From Litorimonas sp963972195 (GTDB lineage: Bacteria > Pseudomonadota > Alphaproteobacteria > Caulobacterales > Maricaulaceae): a stretch of 64,000 bases of DNA. Below, piece after piece: positions 58,047 through 64,000 of the stretch (position 1 is its first letter; every line of letters starts with the position of its first letter). The stretch spans positions 62,001 through 126,000 of the forward strand of contig CAXATH010000004.1 in the NCBI GenBank assembly GCA_963972195.1, given 5' to 3'. A model generated the notes under the pieces. That model saw nothing but the letters and a program-made list of their open reading frames with translations, did not search any database and was not told where the DNA came from. The translations under genes were made by a program, and so were the position numbers.

Positions 58047-60479
58047 TTAGAAAGCCTCTTGATCCGGCAAGAAGATTTCGCGTTTGCCGCCGGACGCCGC
58101 CTCGCTAATCATGCCTTCGCCTTCCATACGCTCGATCAAATCCGCGGCGCGGTTATAGCCAATGGAAAGCTTGCGCTGAATATAGCTCGTGGACGCTTTG
58201 CGGTCGCGAGCGACAATGGCCACAGCCTGATCAAACAATGAGCCTTCATCATCTCCGCTGCCAGACGAACTCCCGCTCGAATCCTCTTCTTCCCGCTCGG
58301 TCGTAATATCTTCGAGATAGCTCGGCGCGCCTTGGGCTTTGACAAACTTTGCCACGCGTTCCACCTCTCCGTCCGAGACAAATGGCCCGTGGAAACGGCG
58401 CGGACGCCCTGTTCCCATATAGAGCATGTCGCCATTGCCGAGCAGTTGCTCAGCGCCGTTCTCGCCGAGAATAGTCCGGCTATCAATTGTCGAGCCCACG
58501 CGGAAGGAAATCCGCGTGGGGAAGTTGGCTTTGATCGTTCCGGTAATAACGTCCACTGAGGGGCGCTGCGTCGCCGTGATCATGTGGATGCCCGCGGCCC
58601 GGGCCATTTGTGCCAGACGCTGAACGGAGCCTTCAATTTCCTTCTTGGCGACCATCATCAGATCCGCCATCTCGTCAATGACGACCACGATATTCGGCAT
58701 GGGTTCGAATTCCAGCTCTTCGGTTTCATATTCCGGCTCGCCCGTTTCCTTATTATAACCGGTCATGGTGGTTTTGGTCAGGGTCTCGCCGCTGGCTTTG
58801 AATTCTGCGACTTTTTCATTGAAACCCTCCATGTTCCGAACGCCGACTTTGGACATTTTGCGGTAGCGGTCTTCCATCTCCCGCACCGTCCATTTGAGGG
58901 CCACCACAGCCTTTTTTGGCTCTGTCACAACCGGGGCCAGAAGATGCGGCGCGCCGTCATAAACGGATAATTCGAGCATTTTCGGGTCAATCATGATGAA
59001 CTTACACTGATCAGGCGTCAGCTTGTACATCAGAGATAATATCATGGAGTTGACGGCCACGGACTTACCCGAGCCGGTGGTACCGGCGACCAGCAAATGC
59101 GGCATCTTGGCCAAGTCGGCGACAAATGGCTCTCCGCCAATATCTTCGCCCATGATCAAGGGCAGGGTCGCGTCCGAATTCACGAATGTATCTGAGGCCA
59201 GCATGTTTTTCAGCCAGACGGTCTCTCGGCGTTTATTCGGCATTTCGACGCCCATGGCGTTGCGTCCGGGCACAACGGCAATACGGGCGGATTTGGCGGA
59301 CATGTTCCGGGCTATGTCTCCGGCCAAATTGATAACGCGCGAGCTTTTCACGCCCGGCGCCGGTTCAAATTCAAACAGAGTCACGACAGGGCCGGGGCGC
59401 ACGTCGCGCATCTCGCCTTCAATGCCGTATTCGCCCATGACCTGATGCAAATGCTCAGCTGCTTTTTGCAAAGCGGCGTGGTCATGATGGTCCGCGCGCG
59501 GCGGCGGCGTTTTGAGCAGGTCCAGTCCCGGCAAGACAAAATCCGAACCATCAGGAAAATTAAATTCCGGCTGTTTTGGTTTGGCCGCTTTCTTTTTGGT
59601 TTTCTTTTTATTTTTGGCAGGCGCGGGGTTCGGGGTCGTCTCCGGGGCGGCATAGACCGGCGATTGAACCGTTACTGGAGCCGGCTTTTCATCGGGAACG
59701 TCCCGGAAGAGATTGGAGGTCCCGGCGGGCTCTGCCAAATCATCGACATAAGCGGTTTTGAACAATTTGCGGAAAACTCTCGCGAGGAAAACCGCCATAT
59801 GATCCAGACCAATGCGGACATAGGCCCAGACAAGACCCGCAGCGTCCATAACGTCGACAAGGTCTTTGGCGACGATCCGCATGAAACGACCCAGACAGAA
59901 GACGGCGAGAATAAAGGTGAGAGAGGCAATAATCGCGGGTGTGAAAGGAATGTTGAAAGGCGCAACCAGGCTTCGCAGATTTAGAAAAATCAAATCTCCA
60001 ATCCAGCCGCCAAGTCCCGTTGCCATGGGCCAGTCCTGCGCAATGGGAAAAGCCGCGACAGTGGCGGTTCCGAAAATAATGGTGCCGGCCCAAAGACTGA
60101 AGCGGCGAAGCCTGTCCAATCTATTGAAATAAGGCCTCGGCCGAATAAGGGCTCTGACGCCGGTAAAAAGGGTCAGAAGTCCCGCAAGGATTGAGCCCAA
60201 GCCCAGAAATTGCATGGCCCAGTTTGCAAAACTCGCGCCCGGCGTTCCCAGCCAGTTCGTGGTCTCGCCAATTCCGGCCGTATCCATTGTATTGTCAAAG
60301 GGATTATAACTGATAACGGACAGCAAGATGAAAGCAGAGACCGCGATCAGGGCAAGCGCTTTCAGCGCACGTTGAAACGGGCCGATTTGCGCCGCTTCCA
60401 GCTCTGCCATCATGGCATGAACCATCTCCGGGTCGTAAGCCATCTCACTCTGGGCCGCGGCGGAAGGGGGTGGTGTCAT
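58047..60479 (-). CDS. ftsK: DNA translocase FtsK
   Basis: An 810-aa septal DNA pump that clears the chromosome terminus through the division site. Four transmembrane helices occupy about residues 30-190, followed by a Pro/Lys-rich linker, a motor with Walker A GTTGSGKS, Walker B VVVIDEMADLMM and the ATQRPSVDVITGTIKANFPTRISF block, and a C-terminal gamma winged helix (DRKASTSYIQRKLSIGYNRAADLIE) that reads KOPS. The ATG at 60479 is preferred to a longer frame to 60647, whose extra residues do not resemble FtsK. Confidence 0.96.
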   Translation of the reverse strand: MTPPPSAAAQSEMAYDPEMVHAMMAELEAAQIGPFQRALKALALIAVSAFILLSVISYNPFDNTMDTAGIGETTNWLGTPGASFANWAMQFLGLGSILAGLLTLFTGVRALIRPRPYFNRLDRLRRFSLWAGTIIFGTATVAAFPIAQDWPMATGLGGWIGDLIFLNLRSLVAPFNIPFTPAIIASLTFILAVFCLGRFMRIVAKDLVDVMDAAGLVWAYVRIGLDHMAVFLARVFRKLFKTAYVDDLAEPAGTSNLFRDVPDEKPAPVTVQSPVYAAPETTPNPAPAKNKKKTKKKAAKPKQPEFNFPDGSDFVLPGLDLLKTPPPRADHHDHAALQKAAEHLHQVMGEYGIEGEMRDVRPGPVVTLFEFEPAPGVKSSRVINLAGDIARNMSAKSARIAVVPGRNAMGVEMPNKRRETVWLKNMLASDTFVNSDATLPLIMGEDIGGEPFVADLAKMPHLLVAGTTGSGKSVAVNSMILSLMYKLTPDQCKFIMIDPKMLELSVYDGAPHLLAPVVTEPKKAVVALKWTVREMEDRYRKMSKVGVRNMEGFNEKVAEFKASGETLTKTTMTGYNKETGEPEYETEELEFEPMPNIVVVIDEMADLMMVAKKEIEGSVQRLAQMARAAGIHMITATQRPSVDVITGTIKANFPTRISFRVGSTIDSRTILGENGAEQLLGNGDMLYMGTGRPRRFHGPFVSDGEVERVAKFVKAQGAPSYLEDITTEREEEDSSGSSSGSGDDEGSLFDQAVAIVARDRKASTSYIQRKLSIGYNRAADLIERMEGEGMISEAASGGKREIFLPDQEAF

Positions 60480-60717
60480 ATGAAGTTTGTCCTTTAGTCT
60501 TAAGAGAGTGTGAAGGACGAGAGTAAAGGGTGGGTTAAAGCTTACGTATATTTTCTTCTCTCTTGCACCCTGCCCTCCTGCTTTCGTGAGGCGTAGTTGA
60601 ATTTCAGCCCTTGCTCCGCTTTGAAATTTCTGGCTAGTGTCGCCCAAATAAAAAAGTTGAGAATATCAGCGGCTTGAGGGCATGAGGCCTTAGGGGATTT
60701 AAAGGGATTAGAAATAT

Positions 60718-61950
60718 ATGTTGAAACGTCTTTATAACACGTCGCTTCTGCTTTTGGTGGTTGTGGCGGCAGGTCTCGCCTTTGGACTTTGGGCCTTGGG
60801 GGCCTCTTTTCTCGCCGAGCCTGTTACCGTTGGCAGTGTGACCCTTGCCAAACCTATTGCGGCTTTGGCCAAAGACGCCCTTTTCGTTCCGCTTGCCCCT
60901 CTCATGTACGCTCTCATCATCATGAGTATCGCCAGTTCCGTTGCGATTTCGCGCGGTGGCATGGGCGCAAAATTCATCCGGGTTTTAGGGTTTTTTGTGG
61001 CCTTTTCCCTCATCGGCATGACACTCGCCATTATTGGCTACTTTCTCTTTTCAGGCTTGAACCCACTGCCGGAGCCTTCCGCTTCAGCCGGTGGTGGCGC
61101 GGGTCTGGCCGCCACGCCTTTCGCAATTAAAATATATAATGTTCTGACCTCTGCTCTGATGATTTCTATCTATGCAGGTGTTATTTTCGGTCTGGCGCTC
61201 AAGAAAATCAATCTTGGAGAGAAAGCCGACCAGATGTCGGATTTGTTTATCGACGGATTTCGAAAGTTCCTTCAGGTAACGATCCCGCTCGCTGTTTTCG
61301 GTTCTATCACACTTGCGTTGAATAAACCTGGCGGCGTCGAAACGCTAGCTAACCTCGTTCCAATCCTCTTACCCTATCTCTTTGCCATGTGTCTCGTTTG
61401 GGTGACTATGGTGCTGGTCACGGCCGCCATTCAGGGACACGGTCTCGTCTTCGTGTTGCGAGCCGTCTTGCCGCAAGCCTTGGTGGCCTTTTCAACCTCC
61501 AGCTCTATTGCGACCCTTCCGGCCACGAAAGTTGCCTGCGATCAGCTGGGCGCAAATGGGGATGAAAGCACGCCGTTTTTCACCATCGGCGCGACAATCA
61601 ATATGGTCGGCACCTTGATTGGACTGCTGCTTCTCTCGCTCTATACGATGAAAGCCTTTGGCCTTGAGTTCGGGCTCGGCGAAATGATTGTTGTCGGATT
61701 CCAGTCTCTTATCTTTGCCACGGCTGCCGCCGGGACGCCGTCTGCCTCTGTCGTTCTCTTGCAGGAAATTCTAGTCAGCCAGGGCGTCTCCGCGGAATAT
61801 GCGACCTATGTCACGGGATTAATCATCACCATAGATACGCTGATTCTGGATCGTCTGCGGACCGTCATGAACACGCAATCCGACTCCATGAGCACAGCAA
61901 ATGGTTTGAAACTCTATTATAAAACCCCGAAAACGCTCGAAGGCGCCTAA
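60718..61950 (+). CDS. Dicarboxylate/amino acid:cation symporter (SDF/DAACS family)
   Basis: A 410-aa secondary transporter of the glutamate/C4-dicarboxylate:Na+/H+ symporter family. The re-entrant hairpin signature is STSSSIATLP. Other marks are FFTIGATINMVGT in helix 7, near the NMDGT position, and GTPSASVVLLQEIL in the second hairpin. Eight transmembrane helices are expected. It is divergent from ftsK across a 238-base region in which I see no gene. Substrate may be glutamate/aspartate or dicarboxylates. Confidence 0.93.
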   Translation: MLKRLYNTSLLLLVVVAAGLAFGLWALGASFLAEPVTVGSVTLAKPIAALAKDALFVPLAPLMYALIIMSIASSVAISRGGMGAKFIRVLGFFVAFSLIGMTLAIIGYFLFSGLNPLPEPSASAGGGAGLAATPFAIKIYNVLTSALMISIYAGVIFGLALKKINLGEKADQMSDLFIDGFRKFLQVTIPLAVFGSITLALNKPGGVETLANLVPILLPYLFAMCLVWVTMVLVTAAIQGHGLVFVLRAVLPQALVAFSTSSSIATLPATKVACDQLGANGDESTPFFTIGATINMVGTLIGLLLLSLYTMKAFGLEFGLGEMIVVGFQSLIFATAAAGTPSASVVLLQEILVSQGVSAEYATYVTGLIITIDTLILDRLRTVMNTQSDSMSTANGLKLYYKTPKTLEGA

Positions 61951-62028
61951 ATTTGGGCCGGGATCTGTGGTATAAGGTGATCATAAAGGCGGCAGAGTTT
62001 GGTCTGACTTCGAATTAAGGTAAGTATT

Positions 62029-63168
62029 ATGAAGCGTTTATCTCTTCTTCCCGGGCTATCAACTCTGGCGCGTCAGGGGCGGCAGGCGGTCATCGCCCTG
62101 CTCGCCTGTTTTTCGTTGAGCTTGAGCGCCGCCTTCTTTTCCGTCTCGGCTCAGGCCGCGGTTGAAATTGAGGCGCCGCGCGTCCCGCTCCACACCATTC
62201 ATTTTGTCGGCGGGAGATTGGTGCAGGATTTGGACAATTTCGATGTCTGGACGGAATACGATTTCCGCGGGACAGAACGCTATAGTTTCAGAACCAAATC
62301 CTATGACAAAAACGCGTTAAGTCTGATAAATGACACAGGACGGGTTAAACTGCTCATCCAGCTGGACGCAAAAACCATCTCGGGTGAGTGGCCGGGCCAC
62401 CCGTTGGCGCAGCTTTACCGCGTCACCAAAATTGACCGGATCATGACGGCAGCGCAGGAAATGAATGGCAACCCCGTCGAGCGTATGCCGCCGCCAAATT
62501 ACAGCCCGCCCGGCAAAAAAGTCCCGGCCCCGAATCCGCCGAAAAAGACGCCAAGCGCAGAGAGCCTGACGCGCGCCGCCTATCAAAGTGGTGCCTTTGA
62601 AAAAAGAGACGCGAAGACTTGGATTGAACGCAGCGAATCCGGTCAGATATTCGAGTTTCAAAAGATTGGCCACGATAGCGAGTCTCTCTACCTCTATGAC
62701 TTGGGCCGCCAAATCCTCATTGAGCTGGATGTGGCGCACTCCATGTCCCGGATAAGCCATAGCGGCGAGCGTTTGAAAGATCTGTATCGCCTGACGGATT
62801 TATCGGCCCGAACGCCGGATCCGAAACCGGCCCCGTCTGAACCGCAAACGCCCTCATCCCCGTCTACGCCGCCTCCTCCTCCGCAGAATAATCGCACCTT
62901 GAGCGCAGAGGGCCGCGCGATGTGCGTCTCTCAGGGCGGCTTTGTCGAACGCGCCGGGATTTTGGGCGCGGAGCGCTGCACCATGACCTATTCCGACGGC
63001 GGAAATATCTGCATCGACAGTTCTAATTGTCAGGGAAAATGCGTGACGGGCGTCGGCGGCGAGGACAGCAACGCGGTGAGCGGCCAATGCCAGAAAACCG
63101 ATAATCCCTTTGGCTGCTATTCCGAAGTTCTCGGCGGAAAAGTTCAACCCGGCCTTTGTGTGGACTAA
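62029..63168 (+). CDS. Exported protein with a duplicated domain and a cysteine-rich C-terminus
   Basis: A 379-aa secreted protein (signal peptide to about AQAA, 44). Two copies of a domain of about 70 residues are visible, near 63-135 and 183-257. Both run F-x-x-W-x-E ... L-x-D-x-GR-x-x-L-x-I-x-LD ... G-x-x-L-x-x-LYR-x-T. Pro-rich linkers follow each copy. The last 80 residues contain eight cysteines and start AMCVSQGGFVERAG, reminiscent of DUF333-type domains (MCV-x-QGG). AAGG precedes the ATG. Function unknown; likely periplasmic or surface exposed with four disulfides. Confidence 0.82.
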   Translation: MKRLSLLPGLSTLARQGRQAVIALLACFSLSLSAAFFSVSAQAAVEIEAPRVPLHTIHFVGGRLVQDLDNFDVWTEYDFRGTERYSFRTKSYDKNALSLINDTGRVKLLIQLDAKTISGEWPGHPLAQLYRVTKIDRIMTAAQEMNGNPVERMPPPNYSPPGKKVPAPNPPKKTPSAESLTRAAYQSGAFEKRDAKTWIERSESGQIFEFQKIGHDSESLYLYDLGRQILIELDVAHSMSRISHSGERLKDLYRLTDLSARTPDPKPAPSEPQTPSSPSTPPPPPQNNRTLSAEGRAMCVSQGGFVERAGILGAERCTMTYSDGGNICIDSSNCQGKCVTGVGGEDSNAVSGQCQKTDNPFGCYSEVLGGKVQPGLCVD

Positions 63169-63253
63169 GCCCCCGCTGAATAAAACTGCGTGAAGAGGAG
63201 CGAGGCAGGCTTTTCCTAACCCTCTCTTAAATCTTCGGCGCTACATCCTCTCT

Positions 63254-63865
63254 ATGTTGAGATGGATTTTGATAAGCGGTTTGGCGCTGATGATGGTTGC
63301 CTGCGGAAGCACGCCTAAACCCGCGCCTTCGTCATCAGGTGTGGCTCAGCCCACCGTAAAGCGCCCCTTGCAAAGCCAGACGGCCCTGCCCGACCGCGCG
63401 GCCTTTTACCAAAAAGACCGCCGCTGGGCACACGAACAACTCGGCCATTCTGACGGAACTTTGGGGGCCGATGGGTGTCTCGTGACAGCCACCAGCATGG
63501 CTCTGGTCAATCTGGGTTTTAAAACCGATCCGTCTGACCTTAATCGGCGGCTGACGCAGGCCGATAGTTTCACGCCGCGCGGCTGGCTTATCTGGGACGG
63601 CATTCGCAAAGTCACAGACGGTCAAGCCAAAGCGCGTTTTTATAAAAGCGTGGATGCGGGCCTGATCAATCAGTGTATTGTCGATGGTTATTATCCCCTC
63701 GTTCAATTCTACCTTCCGAATGGGCGGTCTCATTGGGCAGTTATTCTGGACCGTTCCTCGCAGGGCTATCGCATGCGCGATCCGCTCCGCCATGCCGATC
63801 AGCCCCTTATTTTCCCCCATGGAGCGGATAAATTCCGGGCTTTGCGCTGTGTCGGCCTCGCCTAA
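63254..63865 (+). CDS. Lipoprotein with C39-like (papain-fold) peptidase domain
   Basis: A 203-aa lipoprotein (lipobox MVAC, Cys17) with a Ser/Pro-rich linker and a peptidase_C39_2-like domain: FYQKDRRWAHEQLG, the likely nucleophile Cys75 in GADGCLVTATSMAL, and His160 in GRSHWAVI, followed by MRDPL. These are the Cys and His positions of the papain-like fold. It lies 85 bases after the duplicated-domain protein on the same strand; they may be functionally linked. Substrate unknown. Confidence 0.82.
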   Translation: MLRWILISGLALMMVACGSTPKPAPSSSGVAQPTVKRPLQSQTALPDRAAFYQKDRRWAHEQLGHSDGTLGADGCLVTATSMALVNLGFKTDPSDLNRRLTQADSFTPRGWLIWDGIRKVTDGQAKARFYKSVDAGLINQCIVDGYYPLVQFYLPNGRSHWAVILDRSSQGYRMRDPLRHADQPLIFPHGADKFRALRCVGLA

Positions 63866-63952
63866 CTCCTTCGGTTTCGTATAAAACTCCACAAATAAGT
63901 TCTTGATTTGTTCTTTTTGTTCTGCTTTCTTTAAAAGAGAAAGGGCGCATCA

Positions 63953-64000
63953 TGGTTGCACGAATTCAAACAGTGGCTTTCGAAGGCGCAGAAGCGCGCC
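63953..64000 (+). CDS. comM: YifB/ComM-type Mg chelatase-like ATPase, start only
   Basis: The first 16 codons (MVARIQTVAFEGAEAR) match the typical beginning of the YifB/ComM family of AAA+ Mg-chelatase-like proteins (MVAR-x-x-T-V-AF-x-G). AAAGGG lies a few bases upstream of the ATG. The rest lies beyond the window, so no catalytic motif can be checked. ComM-type helicases act in branch migration during natural transformation. Confidence 0.75.

Overview
The window is a gene-dense chromosomal segment of an alphaproteobacterium. Pointers are the zapE-mdh-sucC-sucD-sucA gene order on one strand, a CC0125/CC1285-type lipoprotein, a DUF6481 protein, a K+-independent membrane pyrophosphatase and an Anbu operon. 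The mix of TonB receptor, photolyase, H+-PPase and secreted hydrolases suits an aquatic member of the Caulobacterales/Maricaulales side; this placement is inference. I saw no rRNA, tRNA, CRISPR array, insertion sequence or prophage.

Layout. 1-14136 is a TCA-cycle backbone (sucA truncated by the window edge, sucD, sucC, mdh, zapE) interrupted by accessory genes: a small lipoprotein between sucC and sucD, a carotenoid oxygenase/DUF2141 pair with a divergent LytTR regulator, a GNAT enzyme, a TonB-C-like protein and a GH5 glycosidase. 14369-18271 holds membrane and envelope genes. 18422-24040 is a periplasmic redox-sensing-type cluster: DUF3034 lipoprotein, exported truncated haemoglobin, two tandem paralogous membrane histidine kinases and a cupredoxin. 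24376-31476 has hppA, a lipoprotein hydrolase, a membrane protein/XRE pair with twin operators, and pirin/azoreductase opposite a LysR regulator. 31592-42714 carries a siderophore receptor, a hybrid kinase, photolyase, LolA, adenosine kinase, an ATP-grasp protein and an EamA transporter. 42868-46304 is an operon of an unrecognised protein resembling an AAA+ ATPase with an eroded P-loop, an MscS channel and a serine hydrolase. 46314-50995 is a polyamine operon (ornithine decarboxylase, deoxyhypusine-synthase-like enzyme, agmatine deiminase, N-carbamoylputrescine amidase) with a structured leader. 51235-64000 holds nth, a flavoreductase, dapB, the Anbu/transglutaminase/alpha-E/ATP-grasp operon, ftsK, a dicarboxylate symporter, two secreted proteins and the start of a comM-like gene.

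The best candidate for something undescribed is the degenerate-ATPase/MscS/hydrolase operon. Next are the homospermidine-type polyamine operon with its leader and the haem/copper/double-kinase cluster. Three small genes lie in the window with good ribosome binding sites (31, 50 and 56 aa). Several clean palindromes mark probable operators of the LytTR, XRE and LysR regulators.
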